64,000 bases of DNA from Paraburkholderia sp. D15 (GCF_029910215.1 NZ_CP110396.1:2666001-2730000); one strand, 5' to 3'. Counted from the stretch's first letter, positions 1 through 10,655 are shown. Program-made: numbers and translations. The notes: a model not told the origin generated them from the sequence alone.

Positions 1-655
1 CGCCGGACAACGCACCGGTCACGGTTCCAATCGCGCCAGTGACAGGCGCAAGAGGATCGCTGCCAGCGACACCCGAAAGCGCGCCAGTGACCGAGCTAAT
101 CGCACCAGTCACAGGTGCAAGAGGATTGCTGCCAGCGGCACCCGACAACGCCCCCGTCACCGCGCCAATCGCGCCAGTCACAGGTGCAAGCGGATTGCCA
201 CCAGCGGCACCCGACAACGCCCCTGTCACCGCGCCAATCGCGCCAGTCACAGGCGCAAGCGGATTGCTACCACCGGCACCCGACAACGCCCCCGTCACCG
301 TGCCCACCACCCCCGTCAGCGGCGCCAGCGGATCCGTTCCACCCAACCCCGGCAAGCTGCCCGTCACCGTTCCCAGCAAACCCGTCAACGGCATCAGCGA
401 TTGATTGCCGTAATTGATCGTGAGCGTCCCCGAGCCGCCGACCGTCACCGTGACCCCGTTGCCGGTCGCCGTGCCGCTGCCGGCGATGCCCAATGAGATC
501 GCGCTGGGCGTGATGCCCGCGCCGACACCCAACGCCAGACCCGCACCCGGCAGCGTCGTGTCCGCCCTCGCGGCCCCGCTCGCAGCCAGGCCGAATGCAG
601 CGGCCGCGCACAATGCGATTGCGGTGACCGCAGTCCCTGCGAAGTTCTTTTCCAT
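1..655 (-). CDS. secreted 23-residue-repeat protein, C-terminus cut by window edge
   Basis: An open frame starts at ATG 655 (reverse strand), behind an AGAGGCAGG ribosome site, and runs off the left edge after 218 codons. Residues 1-31 form a signal peptide (MEKNF start, Ala-rich core, ARA cleavage site before Asp32). Residues 33-88 are Gly/Thr-rich. From residue 89 a 23-residue unit repeats (PVTGAIGAVTGALSGAAGGN followed by PLA): five full copies and part of a sixth are visible. At DNA level the period is 69 bp and the copies are only slightly diverged. I infer an exported or surface low-complexity protein; the function is unknown. The visible part has no cysteine after the signal peptide. 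The true length and C-terminal anchor lie outside the window. Confidence 0.75.
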   Translation of the reverse strand, partial: MEKNFAGTAVTAIALCAAAAFGLAASGAARADTTLPGAGLALGVGAGITPSAISLGIAGSGTATGNGVTVTVGGSGTLTINYGNQSLMPLTGLLGTVTGSLPGLGGTDPLAPLTGVVGTVTGALSGAGGSNPLAPVTGAIGAVTGALSGAAGGNPLAPVTGAIGAVTGALSGAAGSNPLAPVTGAISSVTGALSGVAGSDPLAPVTGAIGTVTGALSG

Positions 656-947
656 CGCCCTGCCTCTCTTTGTTGGTTAGTGCCACTGAGGTGAATGCGA
701 GGCGTACGTCTGCAGAGAACGTGCCAATTTGCGCGTCGTCCGTGCAATGAAGGGAACGTCATTGCGCGGCGTGGCCTGGCGGGACGCCGGAGAGGATGGG
801 ATTGCGTTCGATACGGTGAATGTCACGCGCGCACGGCGCGCTGTTCCGGCCTGTGTAACGTGACATGCCGGTTGCCGACGCAGTGCGATGCCAGATGGAT
901 CAAACCGATGTTCGATCGCGCGCGCACCGAGGCGCGATGCGTCGAGC

Positions 948-1436
948 CTAGGCGGGCTTCGCTCTTCGCGGGCTCGATGGCTTCCGCGGTTCGGGCGGCA
1001 TGCGCACGACCGTGTCTTCCGGATTCAACACGCGCCCATCCTGCGCCCGCAACTCCAGCTTGCGTACCGGCTTGCCGTGTTTCGCATCGACGAGCTGCAC
1101 GTGCGCTTCGTTCACGTCGAAGAAGAAATCCTCTCCCCATTGTCTGAGCGCGACGAGCAAGGGAAACAGACCGCGTCCTTTCTCCGTGAGCACGTATTCC
1201 TGATAGGCGCTGCCATCCGATGCCGGGACCATGTCCATGATGCCGTGCGCGACCAGGTTGCGTAGACGCACGGTCAGGATGTTTTTCGCCAGGCCGAGGT
1301 TCTTCTGGAATTCGCCGAACCGGCGGGAACCGTCGAACGCATCGCGGACGATCAGCAGCGACCACCAGTCGCCGATTGCGTCGAGCGGCCTCGCGACACC
1401 GCATAGCGAATCCGCGTGAGTCGTTCGTTTAACCAT
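948..1436 (-). CDS. HxlR-family winged-helix transcriptional regulator
   Basis: The 162-residue protein starts at ATG 1436 (MVKRTTHADSLCG), preceded by an AGGAC ribosome site; upstream in-frame codons lie in the divergent promoter region. It has the HxlR layout: an N-terminal Cys (SLCGVARPLD), the GDWWSLLIVRDAF helix, then the winged helix (RRFGEFQKNLGLAKNILTVR) and the 'YVLTEKGRGL' segment. HxlR proteins are dimeric DNA-binding regulators, often sensing electrophiles or redox stress through the N-terminal Cys. It is transcribed divergently from the hydrolase at 1630, so I infer that it controls that gene and itself. The C-terminal tail is extended and basic (PEPRKPSSPRRAKPA). Confidence 0.9.
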   Translation of the reverse strand: MVKRTTHADSLCGVARPLDAIGDWWSLLIVRDAFDGSRRFGEFQKNLGLAKNILTVRLRNLVAHGIMDMVPASDGSAYQEYVLTEKGRGLFPLLVALRQWGEDFFFDVNEAHVQLVDAKHGKPVRKLELRAQDGRVLNPEDTVVRMPPEPRKPSSPRRAKPA

Positions 1437-1510
1437 CGTTTTGTCCTGTTTGCTTGCGGGTGTGATGAGTGAAACCAACCTCGCCAGCGAGCGTGGCTGG
1501 CATTCCAGCT

Positions 1511-1563
1511 GGTTGCAATATAAAACCAGTCGTGCTACAACGCAATCGGTTGCAATTTGCAAC
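1511..1563. promoter_or_regulatory. candidate HxlR operator in the divergent promoter
   Basis: The 193-bp gap between the HxlR gene and the hydrolase carries GGTTGCAAT twice (1511-1519 and 1548-1556). The second copy is part of a perfect inverted repeat, GTTGCAA-T-TTGCAAC (1549-1563). The stretch is clearly more AT-rich than its surroundings. The placement between a regulator and its divergent neighbour suggests an operator. This is inference from symmetry and position only. Confidence 0.45.
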
Positions 1564-1629
1564 TACATTAAACCTCTTGCGATCCTGCATGAGCCGTTAC
1601 ACCTATCCGTTTCCCTGGAGAGAGCAGTC

Positions 1630-2550
1630 ATGGCCAGTTTCGACGACACGTTTGACGATACCTTCCCCTTCACCCCTCATTTCAGCGACGCGTCCGGTTT
1701 CCAGATGCACTACGTCGATGAAGGGCCGCGAGATGGACAGGTCGTGTTGTGTCTGCACGGCGAGCCGACCTGGAGTTATATGTTCCGGCATCTGATTACG
1801 CGATTGAGCGGCACGTACCGGGTCATCGCCCCCGATCATATGGGTTTCGGCCGCAGCGACACGCCGCGGGATCGCGACTACTGGCTGCAGGATCACATCG
1901 ACAACCTCGAACGTTTCGTGTTGGAGCTCGATCTGCGCGACATCACGCTGGTCATGCACGACTTCGGTGGACCGGTCGGCATGGGGCTCGCGGCACGGCA
2001 TCCGGAGCGGATAGGACGGATCGTTTCCACCGCCGGCCCGACACCGTTTGGACAGGCGACGCAACTCGACCGGCTCACCGCGAATGCGCGTGTGTCGCCA
2101 TGGTTTCAATGGATATTGAAAGCGCACGCGGATGGGCGTCTCACCAAGGTACTCGGCGAATTAGGCTTCAACATACTGAGTACCTTGAAGCTCAACGGCT
2201 TCGAGAACAATGCGCTGATCACGGATAGCTGGCTGCGTGCCTATGGATCGCGCTTTGCCGAACCGGCCGATTGCGCGGGCGCGATTGGTTGGGCCGAAGG
2301 CTTCGCGACCGGCGCGCATCGCTTCGAGCAACCCGATGCGCAAGCGCGACGCACGATCGAAACGAAACCCGCGCTGGCGATCTGGGGGATGGCCGATCGC
2401 ACGCTGCACGCAGAACACTTTCTGCCGTTGTTCAGCGAGTTGTTTCCGTGCGCGAAAATTTGCCGGCTGGAGGGGGCCGGTCACTATTGTCTGGAGGACG
2501 CGCCGGAAGCGATTGCTGGGGAGATCGAGGCGTTTCTTCGGCAAAGCTGA
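1630..2550 (+). CDS. haloalkane dehalogenase-like alpha/beta hydrolase
   Basis: The start is ATG 1630 (MASFDDTFDD) with a GGAGAGAG ribosome site just upstream, giving 306 residues, the usual size for this family. Visible landmarks are the oxyanion-loop HGEPTWSY (43-50), nucleophile elbow VMHDFGGPVG with Asp111, a likely acid Asp256 in WGMAD, and the catalytic His285 in GAGHYCLED. An Asp nucleophile and the HGEPTW box fit haloalkane dehalogenases and epoxide hydrolases. However, the residue after the nucleophile is Phe112, where characterised haloalkane dehalogenases have the halide-binding Trp (QDWGG). Dehalogenase activity is therefore uncertain. It is cytoplasmic, with no signal peptide, and is divergent from the HxlR regulator that probably controls it. 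Confidence 0.85.
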   Translation: MASFDDTFDDTFPFTPHFSDASGFQMHYVDEGPRDGQVVLCLHGEPTWSYMFRHLITRLSGTYRVIAPDHMGFGRSDTPRDRDYWLQDHIDNLERFVLELDLRDITLVMHDFGGPVGMGLAARHPERIGRIVSTAGPTPFGQATQLDRLTANARVSPWFQWILKAHADGRLTKVLGELGFNILSTLKLNGFENNALITDSWLRAYGSRFAEPADCAGAIGWAEGFATGAHRFEQPDAQARRTIETKPALAIWGMADRTLHAEHFLPLFSELFPCAKICRLEGAGHYCLEDAPEAIAGEIEAFLRQS

Positions 2551-2586
2551 TCGCGGCGGCTCACTGATTCAACTCTTTAAGCCACA

Positions 2587-3168
2587 TTACTGATAGATCT
2601 CGGTCACGAGGAAAAAGTGCTGCCCATAAGGCCGCACCAACGCTTGCGCGCCGTCGTAATGCTGCTCGGCAGGCGTGTCGAGCGGCTTGTCGGTTTCGTC
2701 GTAGACAAGGCGGTAGAAGATGTTGGCGACGCCGACGCCGCCTGTCTCGCCCCAATACCATTCGTGATACTTCGGCGATGGGCCGGGCAAATGGCGAGCC
2801 TGATAGGTGTAGTAAGCGCGTGTGAATTGAAAGCGGAACCAGTCGGGGTCGATCCCATTGTGGACCGCTGCTACAAATAGCCCGATCGTTATCGTGGGTG
2901 CAGCGACGACGGAGATCAGTTTTTTCCAACGACGGGTCCATATGTTTTCGACAAGCCCCGCCAGCGTTGTACCGCCGGCGACCAGCGCAGGAATCGCCAG
3001 AACTGGAATGAGAAAAAACGAGAGCCCGAGGAGTCGATCCAGCTGATTGCTCAGATAGACAAACAAGACGCACACGAACCAGATGCTGAAATGATTGACA
3101 CCAAACCAGCCTCGTTGACCCGACGGCTTTTTTTTCGCTGCGCTCGTTTCGTTTTCGTTATTGGTCAT
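2587..3168 (-). CDS. hypothetical membrane protein with C-terminal soluble domain
   Basis: A 193-residue protein starting at ATG 3168 (MTNNENETSAAKKK); an ATG at 3219 would add 17 residues and neither start has a clear ribosome site. After a charged, Lys-rich N-terminus there are three hydrophobic stretches: HFSIWFVCVLFVYLS, GLSFFLIPVLAIPALVAGG and LISVVAAPTITIGLFVAAVH. A soluble C-terminal region rich in Tyr and Trp follows (YYTYQARHLPGP, YHEWYWGETGG). I do not recognise the family. It lies downstream of panB on the same strand with a 131-bp gap, so co-transcription is possible but unproven. Confidence 0.7.
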   Translation of the reverse strand: MTNNENETSAAKKKPSGQRGWFGVNHFSIWFVCVLFVYLSNQLDRLLGLSFFLIPVLAIPALVAGGTTLAGLVENIWTRRWKKLISVVAAPTITIGLFVAAVHNGIDPDWFRFQFTRAYYTYQARHLPGPSPKYHEWYWGETGGVGVANIFYRLVYDETDKPLDTPAEQHYDGAQALVRPYGQHFFLVTEIYQ

Positions 3169-3299
3169 GGGTCGAACGAATGTATCTGGATCGGTGTCTC
3201 CGGCAACATGGAAGATCATTGCACCGGCGCCATCATATAGTCCAAACCGGTTGCATCGATCAACAAGTTCTCGTTTCGTTACACCGCGCCACCCGGCGT

Positions 3300-4172
3300 T
3301 CAACTCTCCAGACTGCCTGTTGCCTGAACGACCCGCTCCGCCTGCGCGATCGCCTTCCCATACGCAAAGCAATGCTTTGGTTCGGGAAACGCGCCGCCAC
3401 GCACCTCGCTCGCATACTGTCCGATCGCCTGTTCGACGATCGTATTGACGTTCGCGTATTGCTTGACGAAGCGCGGCGTATAAGCGCTGAACGCGCCGAG
3501 CATGTCTTCCGTCACCAGCACCTGGCCGTCGCACGCGGGCGATGCGCCGATGCCGATGGTCGGCACCCGCAACACGTCGGTGATGCGCTTGGCCAGCGCC
3601 TCGGCCGTGCCTTCCACCACCACGCAGAAGGCGCCGGCCTGCTCGACGGCCAACGCATCTTCGAGAATTCGCGCGGCCGAATGCTCGTCGAGTCCTTGCG
3701 CCTTGAAGCCGCCCATCGTATTCGCCTGCTGCGGCATCAGGCCGATGTGCGCCATGACCGGCACGCCGCGCTCGCTCAGAAAGCGGATCGTCTCCGCCAT
3801 TTCGGCGCCGCCCTCGAGCTTGACCGCCTGTGCGTCCGTTTCGGCGAGCAGACGGGCGGCGCTGCGAAACGCCTGAGCCGGCGATTCCTGGTAGGTGGCG
3901 AACGGCAGATCGACCACCACGCACGCGCGACTCGATCCGCGCATGACGGCCTTGCCGTGCGCGATCATCATGTCCAGCGTCACGCCCAAGGTGCTCGACA
4001 TCCCATACAGCACCATCCCCACCGAATCGCCGACGATGATCACGTCCGCGTGTTCGTCGACCAGCTTCGCCAACGGCGCGGAATAAGCGGTGAGGGAAAC
4101 CAGGCTGCCCGCACCCTTGCGTGAACGAATTTCCGTGACGGTTTTGCGGGTAGCGGTCTTGTGCGTGCTCAA
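3300..4172 (-). CDS. panB: 3-methyl-2-oxobutanoate hydroxymethyltransferase (PanB)
   Basis: PanB transfers a hydroxymethyl group from methylene-tetrahydrofolate to alpha-ketoisovalerate, giving ketopantoate, the first pantothenate step. The frame reads [20 protein letters not shown], then the metal-binding [37 protein letters not shown] and [15 protein letters not shown], all PanB landmarks. No ATG is available near the conserved N-terminus. A TTG at 4172 lies six bases after a TCTCC complement (SD GGAGA on the coding strand), so I place the start there, giving 290 residues. No panC follows; many Burkholderiales carry more than one panB, so this may be an accessory copy (inference). Confidence 0.92.
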   Translation of the reverse strand: MSTHKTATRKTVTEIRSRKGAGSLVSLTAYSAPLAKLVDEHADVIIVGDSVGMVLYGMSSTLGVTLDMMIAHGKAVMRGSSRACVVVDLPFATYQESPAQAFRSAARLLAETDAQAVKLEGGAEMAETIRFLSERGVPVMAHIGLMPQQANTMGGFKAQGLDEHSAARILEDALAVEQAGAFCVVVEGTAEALAKRITDVLRVPTIGIGASPACDGQVLVTEDMLGAFSAYTPRFVKQYANVNTIVEQAIGQYASEVRGGAFPEPKHCFAYGKAIAQAERVVQATGSLES

Positions 4173-4250
4173 TCGACTTCTCCGGTGTTGATGAAGGAGC
4201 GTCAAGTTATCATCCGCATCCTGTTCGGAGTTGCGCTGTGAGGACACGAT

Positions 4251-5072
4251 ATGCTGCTCGCGGGAAAAGCGAAAAACCAGTATCAGGTACCGCCGATGAC
4301 GGCGCTGCCCAGACCGCTCTTCGTCCGTGCGTTCGCGATGCCAGGCAATGGTACGGTCGACGGGCACAGCCATGCGTGGGCGCAGTTCATGTACGCGACG
4401 GCCGGCGTGCTGGAAGTCAGTACGCCGCAAGGGCGTCATCTGTTGCCGCCGCATTACGCGATGCTGATTCCGCCGCACGTCCCGCACACGGTGAGCACGC
4501 GCGAATGCGTGGCGTTTCATAGCCTGTATCTCGACGATAGCCTGATCGGTGCGAACGCCACGCGGACCTGTACGCTGCTCTCCATGACGCCGCTGCTGCG
4601 CGAACTGGTGATCGCGACCGGCGAGTTGCCGGTGCATTACGATCCGCAGGGGCCCGACGGCGCGTTGGTGTGCGTTCTCGCCGACCGGATCCGCCGTTTG
4701 CGGCCCGCGCCGCTGGTCGTGCCCATGCCGGCGGACCCACGGCTGCTGAAACTCGCACGGGCTCTGCACGCCCATCCGGGCGACCCGCGCAGTCTGGACG
4801 AGTGGGGGCTTTACGTCGGTGCGACGCGTCGTACGTTATCGAGGCTGTTCCGCGCGGACACGGGTCTGTCTTTCACCGAGTGGCGGCAGGCGGTACGTTT
4901 GCTCGCGGCATTGCCGCTGCTGGAGGCGGGTGAGGCGGTGGCGTCGGTGGCGGCGTCGCTGGGATACGAATCCACCTCGTCGTTCATCACGCTGTTTCAC
5001 CGCCGGTTCGGCGCGACACCGGGGACCTACGCGATGAAGACACCTGGCGGATCAGCACGCGAAGCATGCTGA
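4251..5072 (+). CDS. AraC-family regulator with N-terminal cupin
   Basis: The 273-residue protein starts at ATG 4251 behind GAGGA. Residues about 20-100 form a cupin-type sensor domain ([38 protein letters not shown]). Residues about 165-262 form the double helix-turn-helix AraC/HTH_18 domain ([59 protein letters not shown]). It is divergent from panB with a 78-bp gap. The ligand and targets are unknown; neighbouring genes are the obvious candidates. It resembles the AraC protein encoded at 23369 in layout. Confidence 0.9.
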   Translation: MLLAGKAKNQYQVPPMTALPRPLFVRAFAMPGNGTVDGHSHAWAQFMYATAGVLEVSTPQGRHLLPPHYAMLIPPHVPHTVSTRECVAFHSLYLDDSLIGANATRTCTLLSMTPLLRELVIATGELPVHYDPQGPDGALVCVLADRIRRLRPAPLVVPMPADPRLLKLARALHAHPGDPRSLDEWGLYVGATRRTLSRLFRADTGLSFTEWRQAVRLLAALPLLEAGEAVASVAASLGYESTSSFITLFHRRFGATPGTYAMKTPGGSAREAC

Positions 5073-5110
5073 TCCGCGTTCAGGTGCGGACTGATTGCGG
5101 ATGAAGCGAA

Positions 5111-6211
5111 TTAGAACGACGTGCGGATGCCGACGCGAGCAATGGTCTGATTGCTATCCGACGAATCGCCGGTATTGCCGATCGCCGCTTTGATGCCGTT
5201 GCCCGACGCCTTCTGATAGACACCCTGCACGTACAGATCGGTCCGCTTCGACAGGCGATAGTCCGCCATCAGGCCGAACTGATCGTTGTGCGGGTCGTTG
5301 CGTCCGCCCGGATACGTGACCGCGACGCGCGTGTGATCGTACATGGCCGCCACGTACCACGCCGGCGTGATATTGACCTTGGCGTTGAATTCGAAGTTGT
5401 CGAACTTGACCGTGTTGTCGACGAATTGCAGGCGGTCGACGATATCGGTGTGGGTGTAGACGACGCCGAGCAGCGCCGGTCCGATCGTGTAGTTCGCGCC
5501 CGCTGCCGCCACGCGTTGTTTCGCGGCGAGATACGGCGCGCCGATGACTGCGCCGCCCGCGGTGCCGTTGCCGCCGTCGATATTCATGTACGCCGCGGCG
5601 ACTGCCAGCGGGCCGTTCTGATAATGCGCACCGAGGCTCCACGCACGGTTATCGGCAAACGCGCCGGCCTGATTGCTGAAGCCGTACAGGCCGCCGAACT
5701 GCAGACCCGCGTAATCGGCGCTGGTGTACTTGACGGAGTTGTTGATGCGGAAGGTGTCGTCGAGATTGTCGGCATCGTACGGATGCGCGAACAGCGTGCC
5801 GCCCCAGTTGCCGACAGCCGCCAGCGGCGCGACATAGTCGACCACCGAGTCGTATTGCCGGCCGAGCGTCACGGTGCCGAGATTATCCGAACCGACGCCC
5901 ACGTACGCCTGACGGCCGAACATCTCGCCGCTGTTCGGCAAGTTGCTGCCGTTGTTCAGGCTAAAACCGTTTTCGAGCTGGAAGACCGCGCTGACGCCGC
6001 CACCCAGATCTTCCTTGCCTTTGATGCCCCAGCGGCTACCCAGTTGCTGCGTATTGCTCACCAGCGCGTAATCGGAATGACCGCCGAGATTGCTGATGTA
6101 TTCGAAGCCTTCGTCGATCGTGCCGTAAAGCGTCACGCTGCTTTGCGCATGCGCGGCGCTGGCCAGCATGCCCAGCGTCGGCAGAAGAAGGTGTTTGGCG
6201 ATCTTTTTCAT
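5111..6211 (-). CDS. outer-membrane porin (Gram-negative porin family)
   Basis: A 366-residue trimeric-porin homologue. It has a signal peptide (MKKIAKHLLLPTLGMLASAAHAQ), the mature start SSVTLYGTIDEGFEYISN, the internal GSRWGIKGKEDLGGG motif, and the terminal Phe (ARVGIRTSF) needed for outer-membrane insertion. These are standard marks of Burkholderiales general porins, which allow passive diffusion of small polar solutes. The start ATG 6211 follows GGGGAA. A long AT-rich leader lies upstream (6212 onward). The C-terminal end is convergent with the AraC gene (38-bp gap). Confidence 0.93.
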   Translation of the reverse strand: MKKIAKHLLLPTLGMLASAAHAQSSVTLYGTIDEGFEYISNLGGHSDYALVSNTQQLGSRWGIKGKEDLGGGVSAVFQLENGFSLNNGSNLPNSGEMFGRQAYVGVGSDNLGTVTLGRQYDSVVDYVAPLAAVGNWGGTLFAHPYDADNLDDTFRINNSVKYTSADYAGLQFGGLYGFSNQAGAFADNRAWSLGAHYQNGPLAVAAAYMNIDGGNGTAGGAVIGAPYLAAKQRVAAAGANYTIGPALLGVVYTHTDIVDRLQFVDNTVKFDNFEFNAKVNITPAWYVAAMYDHTRVAVTYPGGRNDPHNDQFGLMADYRLSKRTDLYVQGVYQKASGNGIKAAIGNTGDSSDSNQTIARVGIRTSF

Positions 6212-7817
<1,606 letters not shown>

Positions 7818-8003
7818 TCCGTTGACGGGTCCAGTAACGGAGCGCGGGAAGAGGGTGCATTAATGGTGCGTTGAAGGATGGGGCGGCCGTAAGAAGAACG
7901 ATAGCTCGGCCCGGTATAGTCGGTCGCGATGAAAACCGGCGCGGAGCGCCGACCACGCCCGCAATGGGCGTGACCCCATCCCTTCATTCAACGGAACACC
8001 ACC

Positions 8004-8549
8004 ATGAGCGACTCGCAGCAAGAGAAGCACGAGAACGCCCCGCTGTCGGAAGCGAAAGCGAAGGCTAATCATCACTACCGTTTCCATCTGCCGCATGTCC
8101 ACCTTACGTCGGTATTCGGCGACGACTGGTTCGCGCTGAAGGCCGAGGCCTTCGCGCGCTTCTTCGGCACGCCGACTTTCCTGATCGCGCAGACGTTGAT
8201 CGTGTCGGTGTGGATCGCCGTGAACATGCTGGGCCTGACGAAGTTCGACGTCTACCCGTTCATTCTGCTGAACCTCGCATTCAGTCTGCAGGCCGCGTAT
8301 GCCGCGCCGCTGATTCTGCTGGCGCAAACGCGCCAGGCGGACCGCGACAAAGTACATGCCGATGCGGACGCGCGTCACCGCGAGGACATCGCGGCGGCGA
8401 GCGAACAACGCCAGGCGCTCGCCGCGCGTCAGACCGAGCAACTGGTGGCGTTGCTCGAACAGAACACGCAACTCACCGCGCTGACCAAGCAGATGAGCGA
8501 GCGCATCGAGGCGTTGACGCTGGAGCTGCATAACAAGCTGGCGCAATGA
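8004..8549 (+). CDS. DUF1003 family membrane protein
   Basis: 181 residues from ATG 8004. After a soluble, His/Lys-rich N-terminus it shows the DUF1003 pattern: FFGTPTFLIAQTLIVSVWIAVN, a short loop (FDVYPFILLNLAFSLQAAYAAP) and then a long charged helix. The two hydrophobic segments at about 55-75 and 90-115 span the inner membrane. Residues 120-175 form a probable coiled coil rich in Gln/Glu/Ala (RQTEQLVALLEQNTQLTAL). The molecular role of DUF1003 proteins is unknown. A perfect hairpin follows the stop codon. Confidence 0.88.
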   Translation: MSDSQQEKHENAPLSEAKAKANHHYRFHLPHVHLTSVFGDDWFALKAEAFARFFGTPTFLIAQTLIVSVWIAVNMLGLTKFDVYPFILLNLAFSLQAAYAAPLILLAQTRQADRDKVHADADARHREDIAAASEQRQALAARQTEQLVALLEQNTQLTALTKQMSERIEALTLELHNKLAQ

Positions 8550-8556
8550 GCAGCAG

Positions 8557-8588
8557 GCGCCGTGTCATGCAATGACATGACACGGCGC
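8557..8588. terminator. 12-bp-arm hairpin at convergent junction
   Basis: Perfect inverted repeat with arms GCGCCGTGTCAT (8557-8568) and ATGACACGGCGC (8577-8588) and an 8-base loop, in the 64-bp gap between two genes that converge. There is no T-tract, so it is a two-way terminator or RNA 3'-end barrier by position rather than a textbook intrinsic terminator. Confidence 0.6.
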
Positions 8589-8613
8589 GGCGTATGGCAA
8601 CGCGGTGCGTCGA

Positions 8614-8802
8614 TCACTCGCGCTGTTCGCCGCTGGCGGATAACTCCCAGCCTTCTTCGTCGATGCGGCGAATCGCGAGTTGCTTGCCGCTGAACGACAG
8701 CACGTATCGAATCTCCGTGCCGTAGCCGATATCCTGCGTATCGATCACGAAGGTCGAGCCGTCTTCGCGGTAAATCGGGAGCGACGCCGAAATCCGCGTC
8801 AA
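8614..8802 (-). CDS. small hypothetical protein coupled to the EamA gene
   Basis: A 62-residue frame that starts with TTG at 8802, overlapping the TGA stop of the EamA transporter gene in the sequence TTGA, with GGGA a few bases upstream. The peptide (TRISASLPIYREDGSTFVID, then YGTEIRYVLSFSGKQLAIRR) is soluble, with alternating polar and hydrophobic residues like a small beta-sheet protein, and ends in SASGEQRE. Coding-like composition and the stop/start overlap favour a real gene. No family is recognised and the TTG start is a guess; the frame is also open further upstream. Confidence 0.45.
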   Translation of the reverse strand: MTRISASLPIYREDGSTFVIDTQDIGYGTEIRYVLSFSGKQLAIRRIDEEGWELSASGEQRE

Positions 8803-9641
8803 AGTCCCAGACAAACCGCGCCGGCTGCAACCACCACGCATGCGAGCCAGCGTGCCCCACTCACCGCTTCGCCAAGAACCATCCGTCCGATCAGCACCGC
8901 GAACACCACGCTGGTTTCGCGCAAGGCCGATACCGCGCCCATCGCGCCCGACTGCAGCGCCCAGATCACGATGCCGTAAGCGGCAAGCGACACCAGCCCG
9001 CCGATCAGCGACGAGCCGACCGACAGCGGCTCCGTGACGACCGGCTTGCACAGTGGCGCCACGCCGCGCAGCGCGACGAACAGCACGGGCATCAACCAGT
9101 AGAACATGAACATCCACGCGGTGTAGGTCAGTGCGTGGCCGTCGGACAGGCGCACGCCGATGCCGTCGATCACGGTATACAACGCGATCGTCGCGCCGGT
9201 AGTCAGCGCGGCGAGTGCGCCCGCACGCGACACGTGCCGTCCTCGCAGCGCGATCGCGATGATGCCGCCCGAGATCATCACGATGCCGAGACCGTGCAGC
9301 GGGCCGATCGCCTCGTGCGCGAACAACGCCGCGCCGAGCGTGACGAGCAGGGGCGACGAGCCTCGCGCGATCGGATAGGCGAGGGCGAGATCGTTGCTGC
9401 GATACGAGCGCACAAGGCTCATGTTGTAGAAGATATGCACGAGACCCGACGCGACGAGATACGGCAACGAGGCGCCGGGCGGCGCGGGCGTGAACAGCAC
9501 GACGACGGTGGAGACGGCGGCGATGGCGATACTCATCCACGTCATCGACAGGAAGCGGTCGCGGTTGCCGTGCAGCATCGCGTTCCAGCTCGCGTGGAGG
9601 AGGGCGGCGACAAGTACGATGCCGCCGGTGTAGCTGAGCAT
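8799..9641 (-). CDS. EamA/DMT-superfamily inner-membrane transporter
   Basis: 280 residues with about ten hydrophobic helices and the two-fold EamA repeat of drug/metabolite transporters. Typical segments are LLHASWNAMLHGNRDRF at the N-terminus, ALAYPIARGSSPLLVTLGAA in the first repeat and ALRETSVVFAVLIGRMVLGE in the second. The ALRETS and LGE motifs are conserved in the family. The substrate is unknown (metabolite efflux is usual). It is divergent from the LysR regulator at 9765 across a 123-bp gap, so that regulator may control it. Its stop overlaps the start of the small downstream frame. Confidence 0.9.
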   Translation of the reverse strand: MLSYTGGIVLVAALLHASWNAMLHGNRDRFLSMTWMSIAIAAVSTVVVLFTPAPPGASLPYLVASGLVHIFYNMSLVRSYRSNDLALAYPIARGSSPLLVTLGAALFAHEAIGPLHGLGIVMISGGIIAIALRGRHVSRAGALAALTTGATIALYTVIDGIGVRLSDGHALTYTAWMFMFYWLMPVLFVALRGVAPLCKPVVTEPLSVGSSLIGGLVSLAAYGIVIWALQSGAMGAVSALRETSVVFAVLIGRMVLGEAVSGARWLACVVVAAGAVCLGL

Positions 9642-9764
9642 GGGAAGAGCGGTCCGGAAAGTGAGGGCAGGATCAAATCGGCGATTCAGTCAGCAGGATA
9701 TCTATCTTGTGACCGGCCAACAAACCAGATAAATTGCGGAATCGCGTTAGAAAAACTCTTTCGG

Positions 9765-10655
9765 ATGAAACGGCCATTGCCCCCGCTGAATGCCTTGCGT
9801 GCCTTCGAGGCCGCGGGCAGGCTCGGCAGCTTCAAGGAAGCCGCCGCCGAATTGCATGTGACGCAGGGTGCGGTGAGTCAACAGGTGCGCCTGCTGGAGG
9901 CGTGGCTCGGTGCGTCGCTGTTCGACCGTCACAACCGTCGCGTGGCATTGACGCCGGCAGCGCGGGCGTATCTTGCGGAAATCGGCCCGCTGTTCGAGCA
10001 GCTTGCGCGAGCCACCGCGCAATACGGTGTGCTGAAGGCGGCCCGGCGAACCTTGTCCGTGAATGCGCTCGCTACGTTCACGCTGCGCTGGCTGGTGCCG
10101 AGACTCGCAACGTTCCGCGCCGAGCATCCCGACATGGACGTCAACGTGGAGACGTCGAACGAGCCGCTGGAAAGTTTGAAGGACAGCTTCGACGTCGTGA
10201 TTCGCGGCGGCCCGGATACGTTCTACGGCTATACGATGCGGCCATTTCTTCCGGACGACAGGCTGCCGGTTTGCAGTCCGGCCCTCATGCAACGCGTACC
10301 GCTGCGAACACCGGAAGACCTCCGGCATCACACGCTGCTGCATACGTCGAGCCTGCCGAGGCTCTGGCCGGACTGGCTGGCGAGCGCGCGTGTTGCCTCG
10401 CTGAAGCCGGGCGCCGCGTTGACCTTCGATCATTTTTATTTGACCTTGCAGGCGGCCATCGACGGGATAGGCATCGCGATGGGGCCGTCCGCGCTGGTCG
10501 CGGGCGATCTCGCCGCCGGCCGGCTCGTCGCGCCGTTCAAGGGCCCGCGCCTGCCGTCGCGCAGCTATTGCACGTATGTTCCGGATGCGAAAGCGGGCGA
10601 TGAACGGGTCGAACTGTTCCGCGCGTGGCTCGAACGCGAGGGGATGGGCTTATGA
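9765..10655 (+). CDS. LysR-family regulator, GcvA-like
   Basis: 296 residues from ATG 9765 (MKRPLPPLNALRAFEAAGRL). The N-terminal winged helix reads FKEAAAELHVTQGAVSQQVR and LEAWLGASLFDRHNRRVALT, close to the GcvA/AmpR branch of LysR proteins. The C-terminal effector domain begins about residue 90 (LSVNALATFTLRWLVPRL). Long in-frame extension upstream would run through the divergent promoter, so this start is preferred. LysR proteins bind upstream of divergent genes; the EamA transporter is the likely target (inference). The last 6 bp overlap the convergent GNAT gene. Confidence 0.92.
   Translation: MKRPLPPLNALRAFEAAGRLGSFKEAAAELHVTQGAVSQQVRLLEAWLGASLFDRHNRRVALTPAARAYLAEIGPLFEQLARATAQYGVLKAARRTLSVNALATFTLRWLVPRLATFRAEHPDMDVNVETSNEPLESLKDSFDVVIRGGPDTFYGYTMRPFLPDDRLPVCSPALMQRVPLRTPEDLRHHTLLHTSSLPRLWPDWLASARVASLKPGAALTFDHFYLTLQAAIDGIGIAMGPSALVAGDLAAGRLVAPFKGPRLPSRSYCTYVPDAKAGDERVELFRAWLEREGMGL

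Noticed and set aside
39..417. Forward open frames with Pro/Ala/Val repeats
   Set aside because: They are the antisense of the reverse-strand repeat gene, which has the signal peptide, start and ribosome site.
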